Origin: Meiothermus sp.
GTDB lineage: Bacteria; Deinococcota; Deinococci; Deinococcales; Thermaceae
NCBI RefSeq assembly: GCF_025056915.1
Contig: NZ_JANWVH010000015.1
Location: forward strand, 1 to 44,593
Direction of reading: 5' to 3'
Length of the DNA: 44,593 bases
Positions 9,961-18,471 of the stretch are shown one piece after another; within the stretch, counting starts at the first letter, position 1; the number at the start of each line of letters is the position of its first letter. The notes beneath the pieces were generated by a model that was given only the letters and a program-made list of their open reading frames with translations, ran no database searches and was not told the DNA's origin. The position numbers and the translations under genes were made by a program.

Positions 9961-11691
9961 ATGAACGACACCCCCCCTTTTAGCCGTCCCAGGGGGCCGC
10001 GCAAGCGGCAAGAAAGGCCCAAACCCAAGGGGCCTGTCCTGCTGGGCAAACCCAATAGCGCTGTCGAGATTGTGTTTCTGGGAGGAACCGGCGAGATCGG
10101 CAAAAACATCACCGCCGTGCGCTACGAAGACGAGATCTTCGTCATTGACGGGGGTCTGGCCTTTCCAGATGCACGCATGCTGGGCGTGGACATCGTGATT
10201 CCACGCATTGACTACCTGATTCAGAACAAGAACCTGATTAAGGGCTGGGTGCTCACCCACGGGCACGAAGACCACATCGGAGCCCTGCCGTACCTGTTTC
10301 CCCAGTTGCCTCGGGTGCCGGTGTACGGAGCCAAGCTCACCCTGGGACTGGTCAAGGGCAAGCTCGAGGAATTCGGCATCAACCCCGGTGAGTACCACTT
10401 CAAAGAGGTCTCCCCCGATGACCGGATTCCCATGGGGCGTTATTTCCAGCTCGACCTGTTCCGCATGACCCACTCCATTCCGGACAACTTCGGCATGGTC
10501 ATTCATACCCCTATCGGCAGAATCGTGCACACCGGCGATTTCAAGCTCGATGAGCGCCCAATTGACGGCAAGACCTCCCACCTGGAAAAAATCGCCCAGG
10601 CCGGGGATGAGGGGGTGCTCTGCCTGATTATTGACTCCACCAACGGCGAGCGCCCCGGCATCACCCCCACCGAAAGCGAGGTGGCCGAGGAGCTCGATAA
10701 AGTAATCGGGGCTGCCAGGGGTCGTATTTTTGTGACCACCTTTGCCTCCCACATTCACCGCATCCAGTCGGTGGTCACAGCCGGCGAGAAGTATGGGCGC
10801 AAGATTGCGGTCGAGGGACGCTCCATGCTCAAGTATGCCCGGATTGCCCTCGAGCTCGGCTACTTCAAGCAAAAAGACCGTTTCTACACCCTCGACGAAA
10901 TCAAGGATTTGCCCGACGAGCAGGTGCTGGTCATCACCACCGGCTCTCAGGGCCAGCCCGAGGCGGTGCTGGCCCGCCTGGCTGCCGGCAACCACGCCAA
11001 AATGAGCATTCAGGAGGGCGATACGGTCATCCTCAGCAGCAGCCCCATCCCCGGCAACGAAGAGGCGGTCAACACCGTAATCAACCAGCTCTATGCCCTG
11101 GGGGCCTATGTCTTCTACCCCCCGCGCTACCGCGTGCATGCCTCGGGCCATGCCAGCCACGAAGAGATCAAGACCGTGCTCAACCTGGCCCGGCCCCGGT
11201 TTTTGCTGCCCTGGCACGGCGAGATTCGTCACCAGACCAACCTCAAATGGCTGGCCCAGAGCCTTCCACAACCGCCGGAAAAAATCCTGATTCCCGAGAA
11301 CGGGCGCCTAATCAAGCTCACCCCCAACAACATCGAGTTCGATGGCAAGGTGCCGCACGGCCAGCTCTATGTGGATGGGCTGGGTGTGGGCGATATTACC
11401 GACGAAATCCTGGAAGACCGCCAGCACATGGCCGCCGAGGGGGTGGTCATTATTACCGCGCTGGTCAGCCGCGACCCGCTGGTCGAGGTCATCTCCAAGG
11501 GGTTTGTGAAAGCCGGGGAGCGCCTATTGGGCGAGGTGCGCAAGATGGCCCTGGACTCGCTGTACAAAGGGGTACGGGAAAAGAAGCGGCTCGAGGAGAT
11601 CCGCGACGACATCTACTACCCGGTCAAGAAATTCATCGCCAAGAACACCGGGCGCAACCCGGTCATCCTGCCCATTGTGATTGAAGGCTAG
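9961..11691 (+). CDS. rnj: Ribonuclease J
   Basis: RNase J is a beta-CASP metallo-beta-lactamase enzyme with 5' to 3' exonuclease and endonuclease activity in rRNA and mRNA processing. The 576-residue protein matches T. thermophilus RNase J in length. The zinc-binding motif His100-x-His102-x-Asp104-His105 sits in LTHGHEDHIGALPYL. The basic N-terminal extension RPRGPRKRQERPKPKGP precedes FLGGTGEIGKNI. Further motifs are HTGDFKLDERP, IIDSTNGERPG, the beta-CASP segment VTTFASHIHRIQSV, and VHASGHASHEEIK followed by LPWHGEIRH. A GGAG lies 5 nt before the ATG. The 130-nt gap after pnp holds small palindromes (for example CACGCC/GGCGTG) but no clear terminator, so read-through from pnp is likely. 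Confidence 0.95.
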   Translation: MNDTPPFSRPRGPRKRQERPKPKGPVLLGKPNSAVEIVFLGGTGEIGKNITAVRYEDEIFVIDGGLAFPDARMLGVDIVIPRIDYLIQNKNLIKGWVLTHGHEDHIGALPYLFPQLPRVPVYGAKLTLGLVKGKLEEFGINPGEYHFKEVSPDDRIPMGRYFQLDLFRMTHSIPDNFGMVIHTPIGRIVHTGDFKLDERPIDGKTSHLEKIAQAGDEGVLCLIIDSTNGERPGITPTESEVAEELDKVIGAARGRIFVTTFASHIHRIQSVVTAGEKYGRKIAVEGRSMLKYARIALELGYFKQKDRFYTLDEIKDLPDEQVLVITTGSQGQPEAVLARLAAGNHAKMSIQEGDTVILSSSPIPGNEEAVNTVINQLYALGAYVFYPPRYRVHASGHASHEEIKTVLNLARPRFLLPWHGEIRHQTNLKWLAQSLPQPPEKILIPENGRLIKLTPNNIEFDGKVPHGQLYVDGLGVGDITDEILEDRQHMAAEGVVIITALVSRDPLVEVISKGFVKAGERLLGEVRKMALDSLYKGVREKKRLEEIRDDIYYPVKKFIAKNTGRNPVILPIVIEG

Positions 11692-11733
11692 CAGGCGAGA
11701 ACCAGGGGCTATACGAGAAGCGAGCCGGTTATC

Positions 11734-11896
11734 GCGCTCTTCTCAGACGTGGCCGCCACGAAAACGAGAAGGGACAAGTGTCTGCGTTGCGTCTGGGCCA
11801 AGGCGCATGTTTTCAAGTTTCCAGGCGGCCACTGTTCTGTTCAGAACCAGACTTTCTCGAACTCGAATGGCTCAAAATATGAGAAGAGCGCTCTAG
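11734..11896. repeat. MITE-like decayed element containing dispersed repeat copy 2
   Basis: The right part (11810-11896) is the second copy of the repeat at 1-87. The region is bounded by perfect 12-bp inverted arms, GCGCTCTTCTCA at 11734-11745 and its complement at 11880-11891. A second inverted pair, GTGGCCGCC (11749-11757) and GGCGGCCAC (11824-11832), lies inside. GTTCTG-TT-CAGAAC is a further small hairpin. Both copies can be read in one frame ending at the same TAG, but copy 1 has an internal stop, so this may be the tail of a dead transposase gene. No target-site duplication is obvious. The family is unknown to me. Confidence 0.6.
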
Positions 11897-12504
11897 CATG
11901 CCTCGAGCCGCTCCAACACTCGCAGAAGCGCCCGGCCTCGAGTCTGGTCGCGCACCGCGTCCAAGAACTGGGGCAGCCGACTTTCCTCCAGGGTGAAAAC
12001 CACGGCCAGACCTGCTTCGGTGTAGGTCTCGGTTTCGCGCTGGAGTCCCTCCAGCAGGTGAAACACGGTCTGGCTGAACTCAAAGGGGGCTTGCAGGGCG
12101 CAGCGCACCCGGGGCACCAGAACCCGCTTGGGGGCTTGCCGCAGGCACTCTGAGGCGGCGCCTCCGTAGGCCCGCACCAGCCCTCCTGCGCCCAACTTGA
12201 CCCCCCCAAAGTAGCGGGTCACCACCACCATCACCCCATCCAACCCCTGCGCTTCGAGGGCGTTCAGGATGGGGCGTCCCGCGGTACCGGCGGGCTCGCC
12301 ATCGTCGGAAAAGCGATACAAAGGCCCCACCTTGTAGGCCCAGCAGTTGTGGGTGGCCTCGGGAGCCCGCACCGACTGCAAAAAGGCCTGGGCCTCTTCG
12401 GGACTTGTCACCGGCGCAGCCTGGGCCACAAAGCGCGAGTGTTTGACCTCGAGTTCGTGGCGCCAGGCGCGCTCCAGGGTGAGCCTTGATGGCGGGCCGC
12501 TCAT
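11893..12504 (-). CDS. YigZ/IMPACT family protein
   Basis: This 203-residue protein belongs to the UPF0029/IMPACT family, whose N-terminal domain is shared with the eukaryotic translation regulator IMPACT. Bacterial members are thought to bind RNA or ribosomes, but their biochemical role is unsettled. The signature is clear: HNCWAYKVGPLYRFSDDGEPAGTAGRPILNALE, followed by VVVTRYFGGVKLGAGGLVRAYG. The C-terminal half (about residues 130-203) is the small ferredoxin-like domain typical of YigZ. The ATG overlaps the aroE stop codon by 4 nt (ATGA), so it is translated in tandem with aroE. Its stop codon is inside repeat copy 2. Confidence 0.9.
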   Translation of the reverse strand: MSGPPSRLTLERAWRHELEVKHSRFVAQAAPVTSPEEAQAFLQSVRAPEATHNCWAYKVGPLYRFSDDGEPAGTAGRPILNALEAQGLDGVMVVVTRYFGGVKLGAGGLVRAYGGAASECLRQAPKRVLVPRVRCALQAPFEFSQTVFHLLEGLQRETETYTEAGLAVVFTLEESRLPQFLDAVRDQTRGRALLRVLERLEAC

Positions 12505-13316
12505 GGCTGCAAGGCTTCAGCGAGCCGGGCCTGGGCTGCTTGGTACATGACCCGGAGATCGGCCTTGACCCCTGTCCAGAGTTCAAAGGCCAGCGCCCCC
12601 TGCCAGACCAGCATGGGCAACCCCCCCAGGGTGGGCAGGCCCGCTCTTTGGGCCTCGAGCATCAAGCGGGTCACCGGCGGGTTGTAGATGATGTCCACCA
12701 CAGCCCCCGCACGCGGCAAACAGCCCTCGGGCAGGGGGGAACTCAGGGGGTCTTGCAAACCGACGCTGGTGGTGTTAATCAGCAAATCGCAGCTATGAAC
12801 CGCCGCATCCAGCAAAGGCGCCGAAACCAGGTGCAGCCCCAGGGCTTTGCAAAGGGCTTGGGCCCGCTCGAGGGTGCGGTTGTAAACGGCTACGTGGGCC
12901 CCTTCTTCCTTGAGGGCGTAGGCAATGGCCCGGGCGGCCCCCCCCGCGCCCAGCACCAGGGCCTTTTTGTTGCGGTAAGGGATGCCGGCCTCATCAAGGC
13001 TTGAAATAAACCCCGGCGCGTCGGTGTTGTAGCCAATCAAGCGCTGCCGGTCGCACACAATGGTGTTGACCGCACCGATGGCGCGGGCCTCCGGGCTCAG
13101 TTCGTCCAGGTAGGCCAGCACGCTCTCTTTATGTGGAATGGTTACGTTGACCCCTGCGTAGTCGCGCCGAATTTCCTGCAAACGGGCCCGTAAAAAGGGG
13201 GGTGGGGTCTCCAGGGCTCTGTACGAACCCTCCAGCCCCGCCGCCCTCAGGGCCGCCTCTTGCATCACGGGCGAAAGCGAATGTTCGACTGGAAATCCAA
13301 TTACCCCGAGTTTCAC
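12501..13316 (-). CDS. aroE: Shikimate dehydrogenase
   Basis: AroE reduces 3-dehydroshikimate to shikimate with NADPH in the aromatic amino acid pathway. The 271-residue protein shows shikimate-binding Ser13 and Ser15 in FPVEHSLSPVMQ, catalytic Lys63 in NVTIPHKES, catalytic Asp99 in GYNTDAPGF, and the NADP-binding loop VLGAGGAARAIAYAL. The start is a GTG, placed by the family N terminus (MKLGVIGFPV). A TAGAAT box ends 6 nt upstream, so the mRNA is probably leaderless. The gene overlaps the downstream YigZ gene by 4 nt. It is divergent from nfeD, with 130 nt between them. Confidence 0.95.
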   Translation of the reverse strand: MKLGVIGFPVEHSLSPVMQEAALRAAGLEGSYRALETPPPFLRARLQEIRRDYAGVNVTIPHKESVLAYLDELSPEARAIGAVNTIVCDRQRLIGYNTDAPGFISSLDEAGIPYRNKKALVLGAGGAARAIAYALKEEGAHVAVYNRTLERAQALCKALGLHLVSAPLLDAAVHSCDLLINTTSVGLQDPLSSPLPEGCLPRAGAVVDIIYNPPVTRLMLEAQRAGLPTLGGLPMLVWQGALAFELWTGVKADLRVMYQAAQARLAEALQP

Positions 13317-13322
13317 GACTGG

Positions 13323-13328
13323 ATTCTA
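13323..13328 (-). promoter_or_regulatory. -10 box for leaderless aroE mRNA
   Basis: Minus-strand TAGAAT ends 6 nt before the GTG start at 13316, with no ribosome-binding site between. The -35 region is not conserved. Confidence 0.55.
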
Positions 13329-13433
13329 AGCCCCCTGCAAGCATTTGCCAAAGGCCAGAAAGGGTTCTGCGCCTGGCCGCTGCTGGCCCGTGCCCACCCC
13401 CCCTCACATTACACTCCCCCTGACCTGGCTTGC

Positions 13434-13439
13434 TAAGAT
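13434..13439 (+). promoter_or_regulatory. -10 box for leaderless nfeD mRNA
   Basis: TAAGAT ends exactly 7 nt before the GTG at 13447. TTACAC about 19 bp further upstream is a poor -35 candidate. Confidence 0.55.
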
Positions 13440-13446
13440 AAAGTTG

Positions 13447-14721
13447 GTGAGAAACTTACTTTTCGCCCTCTTGTTGGCTATCTCCTGGGCGCAGGCCCGA
13501 ACGTTTGTTATTCCCATAGAGGGAACCATAGACGGGCCGCTGGCCACTTTCGTGGAGCAATCCCTCGAGCAGGCCGAGCGCGAGGGGGCCAGCGGGGTGG
13601 TGTTCAGGGTCAACACCCCCGGCGGGCGGGTAGATGCCGCCATCCGCATCACCGACCGCATCCTGGCCTCCACCGTGCCCACCCTGGCGGTGGTCGAGAA
13701 CGCCTTTTCAGCGGGCGCTCTGATCTCTTTGGCCGCCCAGCAAATCATGATGCTGCCCGGTTCCAACATCGGGGCGGCCCTGCCCATCACGGTCACGCCG
13801 GTGGTGGGCAACGCCAATGCGGCCGACCGCAAGGTGATCTCGGCGCTCAAAGGCAAGTTCCGGGCAGTGGCCGAGGCCCGCAACCGCCCGGCCAACATCG
13901 CCGAGGCCATGGTAGACCCCGAGGTGGAGGTGCGCGGCATCACCACCAAGGGCGAGCCCCTGACCCTTTCAGCCAAGAAGGCGGTGGAACTGAAGGTGGC
14001 CGATGCCGAGGTGGCCAGCCTGCGGGCGGCCCTCGAGAAAGCCGGTTTCAACACCGAGACCCAGGAAGTGCAGCCCGGCCCCCAGGTGCGGGTGGCCCGC
14101 TTCCTCACCGACCCCACCATTGCGGCCATCCTGCTGGCGGTTGGGGTGCTGGGGCTCATTCTGGAGTTCTTCACCCCCGGCACCTTTATTCCCGCCATCA
14201 TCGGCCTGACCTCGTTGGGCCTGTTCTTCCTGGGGGGCTACCTGGCTGGCCTTTCCAGTGCGCTCACCATCATCCTGCTCTTTGGCGGTCTGTTGTTGGT
14301 GGCCTTCGAACTCTTCGTGACCCCCGGTTTTGGCATTCCGGGCCTGGTGGGGCTCGGGTTGATTGGGGCCTCCATCTATTTCACCTTTGGCGACGAGGCC
14401 CTGCAGGTGGGCTCCTTTGCCATCATTGGGCTGGCGGTGGGGCTCTTCCTGATCTTCCGCTACCTACCGCGGGGGCGGGTGGCCCGGCCCTTTGTGCTGA
14501 GCAGCGCCGTAGAGGAGGTGGCCCCCCCCAAAAACGAGCTGGAGTCCCTGCTCGGTGCAATCGGCAGCGCCCTTACCGACCTGCGACCGGCAGGTACGGC
14601 CCAGTTCGGTGACCGTCGGGTAGATGTGGTGACCGCAGGTGAGTTCATTGACCGTGGTCAGACCATCCGGGTTGTGCAGGTCGAAGGGCCCCGGGTGGTG
14701 GTTCGCAAGGTAGAGGGCTGA
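13447..14721 (+). CDS. NfeD family membrane-bound serine protease-like protein
   Basis: Long NfeD proteins combine a ClpP-class serine protease domain, a block of membrane helices and a C-terminal OB-fold domain, and act with flotillin/stomatin proteins. This 424-residue protein starts with a signal peptide (MRNLLFALLLAISWAQA). The protease domain follows (about residues 20-215), with NTPGGRVDAAIRITD and the nucleophile region ENAFSAGALISLAA. Four or so membrane helices lie at about 220-345, and the OB-fold domain is at about 365-424 (TAQFGDRRVDVVTAGEFIDRGQTIRVVQVEGPRVVVRKVE). The frame is open from 13345, but the leaderless GTG at 13447 gives the best signal peptide and promoter spacing. The next gene is the flotillin floA, the usual partner. 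Confidence 0.9.
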   Translation: MRNLLFALLLAISWAQARTFVIPIEGTIDGPLATFVEQSLEQAEREGASGVVFRVNTPGGRVDAAIRITDRILASTVPTLAVVENAFSAGALISLAAQQIMMLPGSNIGAALPITVTPVVGNANAADRKVISALKGKFRAVAEARNRPANIAEAMVDPEVEVRGITTKGEPLTLSAKKAVELKVADAEVASLRAALEKAGFNTETQEVQPGPQVRVARFLTDPTIAAILLAVGVLGLILEFFTPGTFIPAIIGLTSLGLFFLGGYLAGLSSALTIILLFGGLLLVAFELFVTPGFGIPGLVGLGLIGASIYFTFGDEALQVGSFAIIGLAVGLFLIFRYLPRGRVARPFVLSSAVEEVAPPKNELESLLGAIGSALTDLRPAGTAQFGDRRVDVVTAGEFIDRGQTIRVVQVEGPRVVVRKVEG

Positions 14722-14787
14722 CGGGCTGCTGGGGCCTAGGTTCGTATGGTGCGCTCTTGGCCTGCGGCGGGGCTCCATTGGGCGGCT

Positions 14788-14815
14788 TTGCAATGATGTA
14801 CCCTTAGGATAAGGT
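14788..14815 (+). promoter_or_regulatory. Promoter of floA
   Basis: TTGCAA (14788-14793) and TAAGGT (14810-14815) are spaced 16 bp apart. They precede the strong AGGAGG ribosome-binding site and the ATG at 14849, so floA can be expressed separately from nfeD. Confidence 0.55.
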
Positions 14816-14848
14816 TTGACGGTTAACCCGCTTCGTTAGGAGGACTAC

Positions 14849-15847
14849 ATGGAGTTTGGAGCTTTGATCGTAGCAGGTATCGCTTTGCTGGCGGTTTTTC
14901 TGTTCTTTTACCTGGTTCCCGTTCCGCTCTGGATTACGGCGCTGTTTTCGGGGGTCAACGTGCCCCTGACCGCCCTGGTGGGGATGCGTTTTCGCAGAAT
15001 TCCCCCGGCCAAAATCGTGAATCCGATGATCAAGGCCTTCAAGGCGGGGATTCCGGTGGAAACCGCCAAGCTCGAGGCCCAGTACCTGGCCGGTGGCAAC
15101 GTGGATCGGGTGGTGGATGCCCTCATTGCCGCCGACAAAGCGGGCATCAAGCTCAACTTCGACCGCGCCGCCGCCATTGACCTGGCGGGCCGCGACGTGC
15201 TGGACGCGGTGCGGCTCTCGGTCAACCCCAAGGTCATCACCAGCCCCATGGTGGCCGGTATGGCCAAAGACGGCATCCAATTGCTGGCCACGGCCCGCAT
15301 TACCGTACGGGCCAACATTGACCGGCTGGTCGGGGGCGCCGGGGAAGAGACCATCGTGGCCCGGGTGGGCGAGGGCATCGTGGCCTCGATTGGCCAGTCG
15401 GAAGACCACAAAATGGTGCTCGAGCAGCCCGACCGCATCTCCAAAACCGTGCTGGCCAAGGGCCTGGACGCCGGTACGGCGTTTGAGATTCTTTCGGTGG
15501 ATATCGCCGAAGTGGACGTGGGCAAAAACATCGGGGCCCAGCTTCGCACCGACCAGGCCGAGGCCGACAAGAAAATCGCCCAGGCCAAGGCCGAGGAGCG
15601 CCGGGCCATGGCGGTGGCGGTGGAACAGGAAAACGCAGCCCTGGTCGAGGCCATGCGGGCCAAGCTGGTCGAGGCCCAGGCCGCCGTGCCCATGGCGCTC
15701 GCCGAGGCCCTGCGCAGCGGACGGATGGGGGTGATGGACTACTACCAGCTCAAGAACATCGAGGCCGACACCGACATGCGCGAATCCATCAGCAAGGCCA
15801 GCGGCGGCAGCACCCCCGAGGGCGGGTCGGGTGCGTCCCCGCGCTAG
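14849..15847 (+). CDS. floA: Flotillin-like protein FloA
   Basis: FloA is a flotillin-like scaffold protein of functional membrane microdomains. The 332-residue protein begins with a hydrophobic hairpin (about residues 5-50, with [20 protein letters not shown]). It continues with the highly conserved [21 protein letters not shown] and [31 protein letters not shown]-type core and an Ala/Glu-rich coiled-coil region follow (about 220-290, [24 protein letters not shown]). It ends [21 protein letters not shown] plus a Gly/Ser tail. It lies downstream of NfeD, a long-known pairing for flotillin-like proteins. Confidence 0.95.
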   Translation: MEFGALIVAGIALLAVFLFFYLVPVPLWITALFSGVNVPLTALVGMRFRRIPPAKIVNPMIKAFKAGIPVETAKLEAQYLAGGNVDRVVDALIAADKAGIKLNFDRAAAIDLAGRDVLDAVRLSVNPKVITSPMVAGMAKDGIQLLATARITVRANIDRLVGGAGEETIVARVGEGIVASIGQSEDHKMVLEQPDRISKTVLAKGLDAGTAFEILSVDIAEVDVGKNIGAQLRTDQAEADKKIAQAKAEERRAMAVAVEQENAALVEAMRAKLVEAQAAVPMALAEALRSGRMGVMDYYQLKNIEADTDMRESISKASGGSTPEGGSGASPR

Positions 15848-15969
15848 AGGCCACAGGGGGAAGGTGGGGATGAAGGAAGCGCCAACCAGCACCAGGCCGC
15901 AGGGGAACCGGGGGTTTGGGGCTGCCTGCCCCTCTTCCCTGCGCCTGCCCCCCCTTCCTGGAGGCTCGT

Positions 15970-16512
15970 ATGGGTTTAGATGACCTCTTAGGCCTGCTTT
16001 TCCTGTTCTTTTTTATCGTGCTGCCCGCCTTGCAGGGCCTGTTGCGGCGGGGGCAGCAGATGCCGCCCGATTTCGAACCGGACGAGATTCCCCTCCCCGG
16101 CGAGGAGCGGCGTCCACCGGCCCAACCCCGGCAGGCACCGCCCCCCCAGTCCAGCGCTCCTGCACGTCCGCCTGCCCCCACCGCGCCGCCCGCTCGACCT
16201 CCGGCCAGCACGACTTCCACCCGGCCCCCGGCCAGCCAGCCTGGCCCCCCCCCCAGGCCCAAAACCCCGCCTGCCCCGCGCCCTAAAACCCTCGAGGAAA
16301 TCGAGCGCGAACGTCTGGCCCGAACCGGGGCCCGTCCGGCCCAGGAGCCGCCGCGGCCAGCTCCGCCGGCTGCCAAACCCAAAAGCAAACCCCCCGAGCC
16401 GTGGGCGTTCTCCACAACCCCCCATGCTATTCTGAATGGGGTGGTCTGGCATCAGGTGCTGGCCGAACCCAGGAGCCAATATTGGAGAAGAGTACGCAAA
16501 CCAAAGCGATAA
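15970..16512 (+). CDS. Membrane-anchored proline-rich protein
   Basis: This 180-residue protein starts MGLDDLLGLLFLFFFIVLP, giving one N-terminal membrane helix (about residues 4-22). A long Pro/Ala/Arg-rich, presumably disordered segment follows (about 30-150), then a short C-terminal stretch ending in WRRVRKPKR. GGAGG lies 5 nt before the ATG. Its last 31 nt overlap the start of phoH in another frame, which suggests translational coupling. I recognise no domain. A role as a linker or anchor between the membrane (FloA/NfeD) and an RNA-related protein (PhoH) is only a thought suggested by position. Confidence 0.7.
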   Translation: MGLDDLLGLLFLFFFIVLPALQGLLRRGQQMPPDFEPDEIPLPGEERRPPAQPRQAPPPQSSAPARPPAPTAPPARPPASTTSTRPPASQPGPPPRPKTPPAPRPKTLEEIERERLARTGARPAQEPPRPAPPAAKPKSKPPEPWAFSTTPHAILNGVVWHQVLAEPRSQYWRRVRKPKR

Positions 16513-17459
16513 TCCCCCTGCGCTCACCCCAAGAAGCCCTGGCCTTGCTCGGCCACGGCGACAAGCATCTCAAAACCCTGCGCAAGCTCCTCCCGGCCCA
16601 GCTGGTTGTGCGCGGGCAGGAAGTGCAGATATCGGGCGACCCCGAGGAAGTGCGGCTGGCCGAGCGGGTGGTGCGGGATTTGGTTACCCTGGTGCGCCAG
16701 GGGGCCGAAATTGACGCAGGCACCCTCGAGCAGGTCATTCTGGTCGCCGAAAATGGGCAGTCGCTGCCGGTCGAGACGGCCACACCGGCCCTGGGCAACG
16801 AAATCACCCTGCCCGGTCGGCTCAAGCCCAAAACCCCCGGGCAGCGACAGTACGTGGAGGCCATCAGCAGCCACGACATCACCTTTGGCATCGGCCCGGC
16901 CGGAACCGGTAAAACCTATTTGGCCGTGGCCATGGCCGTGGCCTTTTTGAAAGCCAAGAAAATCAAGCGCATCATCCTGACCCGCCCCGCTGTGGAGGCC
17001 GGGGAGCGTCTGGGCTTTTTGCCCGGCGACCTTCAGGCCAAGATTGACCCCTACCTGCGCCCTCTCTACGATGCCCTCTTCGACATGATTGATGCCGAGC
17101 GCTTCGACCAGTACATCCAGTCGGGGGTCATTGAGGTGGCCCCGCTGGCCTTTATGCGCGGGCGCACCCTCAACGATGCTTTTATCATTTTGGACGAGGC
17201 CCAGAACACCACCCCCGAGCAGATGAAGATGTTCCTGACCCGGATGGGCTTTAATAGCCGGGTGGTCATCACCGGTGACATCACGCAGATTGACCTGCCC
17301 AAAGCCCAGAAAAGCGGCCTGGTGGAGGCCATGCGCATACTCAAGGGCATCCAGGGCATCGCCCAGCAGCGCTTCCTGGAGTCCGACGTGGTGCGGCACC
17401 CACTGGTCGCCCGCATCATCAAGGCCTACGAGACCCACGAGCACGAGAGCGAGCGCTAA
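16482..17459 (+). CDS. phoH: PhoH family ATPase
   Basis: PhoH-like proteins are ATPases linked to RNA metabolism; they often lie next to ybeY, as here. The 325-residue protein has an N-terminal KH-like region (about residues 15-75) and a P-loop ATPase domain. The Walker A motif is GPAGTGKTYLA and the Walker B motif is AFIILDEAQN, with TRPAVEAGERLGFLPGDLQAKIDPYLRPLYDAL and VITGDITQIDLP also characteristic. I chose the TTG start at 16482 because AGGAG lies 6 nt upstream and the family N terminus begins there. The frame is open back to 16401. It overlaps the proline-rich gene by 31 nt and ends 9 nt before ybeY. Confidence 0.92.
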   Translation: MEKSTQTKAIIPLRSPQEALALLGHGDKHLKTLRKLLPAQLVVRGQEVQISGDPEEVRLAERVVRDLVTLVRQGAEIDAGTLEQVILVAENGQSLPVETATPALGNEITLPGRLKPKTPGQRQYVEAISSHDITFGIGPAGTGKTYLAVAMAVAFLKAKKIKRIILTRPAVEAGERLGFLPGDLQAKIDPYLRPLYDALFDMIDAERFDQYIQSGVIEVAPLAFMRGRTLNDAFIILDEAQNTTPEQMKMFLTRMGFNSRVVITGDITQIDLPKAQKSGLVEAMRILKGIQGIAQQRFLESDVVRHPLVARIIKAYETHEHESER

Positions 17460-17468
17460 GGCTTGGCG

Positions 17469-17894
17469 ATGGCCCGGGTGCATGTGGTCGCCCAAACCCC
17501 CCTGCCCAGGGGCCTGAGCCCCCAGGTGCGCAAAGCCCTGCAAAGCCTGCTGGCCGAACTCGGGCACCAGGACAAATCCCTTACGCTCATCCTGACCGAC
17601 GACCCCGCCATTCGGGCCCTCAAGCGGGCGCACTGGGGCGAGGACGCCCCCACCGACGTGCTCTCGTTTCCGACCTACGAGCCCGGCGACCCCTTTGTGC
17701 CCCCCCACCTGGGGGATATTGTGATTAGCCTGGACACCGCGCGTCGCCAGGCCACCGAACAGGGCCACAGCCTGCTCAGCGAGGTCAAGGTGCTGGCGGC
17801 CCACGCCCTGTGGCATCTTCTCGGACACGACCACCTGAGCGAGGCGGAGTGGGAAGGCTTCCGGCAGGTGCAAGCGCGCATCCTCGAGCTCTGA
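17469..17894 (+). CDS. ybeY: Endoribonuclease YbeY
   Basis: YbeY is a zinc-dependent RNase involved in 16S rRNA 3'-end maturation and ribosome quality control. The 141-residue protein has the zinc-binding His-x3-His-x5-His motif in AAHALWHLLGHDHLSEAEW, and the conserved APTDVLSFPTYEP and LGDIVISLDTA segments. I start at the ATG at 17469 rather than the TTG six bases earlier. It follows phoH by 9 nt in the classic phoH-ybeY pair. Confidence 0.95.
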   Translation: MARVHVVAQTPLPRGLSPQVRKALQSLLAELGHQDKSLTLILTDDPAIRALKRAHWGEDAPTDVLSFPTYEPGDPFVPPHLGDIVISLDTARRQATEQGHSLLSEVKVLAAHALWHLLGHDHLSEAEWEGFRQVQARILEL

Positions 17895-17961
17895 GGTTCG
17901 GGTAAGCTACTATGGCCGAGGGTGGCAAAACCACCCGTCGAACACCCCTCCCCCTGGCCCC

Positions 17962-18366
17962 ATGCCCACCCTGACCCCACCCCCCAAGCCCGGCTCCGAC
18001 CCCCTGCCCTTGCGGGGCCTGCGGGCCTCCTTTGCCTATGCCTGGGCGGGGGTTCAACTGGCCTGGAAAAGCCAGCGCAACTTTCGCCTCGAGGTTTACG
18101 TGGGCGCGGCGGCCCTGGGCCTGGCTTTGTGGTTGCAGGTCAACCTGGTGCCGGTTTTGTTGCTGATAGCCCTGGTGCTGGGCCTGGAACTGCTGAACAC
18201 CGCCCTCGAGGCCCTGGTCGACCTGGTCTCGCCCAACTATCATCCCCTGGCCAAAGCCGCCAAGGATGTGGCCGCCGCAGGGGTGCTGGTCGTTAGCGTA
18301 ATTGCCGCTCTGATCGGGGTTCTGTTGTTTTTGCCGCCGCTTGTGAGCCGGTTGGGGCTGTGGTAA
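17962..18366 (+). CDS. dgkA: Diacylglycerol/undecaprenol kinase family protein
   Basis: DgkA-type kinases are small membrane enzymes that phosphorylate diacylglycerol or undecaprenol using ATP, recycling lipid carriers. The 134-residue protein has a Pro-rich N terminus (residues 1-18), a surface helix with AWKSQRNFRLE and three membrane segments. The family signature ELLNTALEALVDLVSPNYHPLAKAAKDVAAAGVL holds the catalytic Glu and the metal and ATP-binding residues. Gram-positive-type homologues near ybeY are mostly undecaprenol kinases, so that activity is plausible. No strong ribosome-binding site precedes the ATG. Confidence 0.88.
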   Translation: MPTLTPPPKPGSDPLPLRGLRASFAYAWAGVQLAWKSQRNFRLEVYVGAAALGLALWLQVNLVPVLLLIALVLGLELLNTALEALVDLVSPNYHPLAKAAKDVAAAGVLVVSVIAALIGVLLFLPPLVSRLGLW

Positions 18367-18471
18367 ACTTGCGGCTAGTAGCGTATGGACTCCCCTTCCA
18401 AACGTAGCCCTGGCATTGCCCTGGAACGCTCCGGGGCGAGTTAGTTTTTGGATGGGTCGAACGCGAACCCT

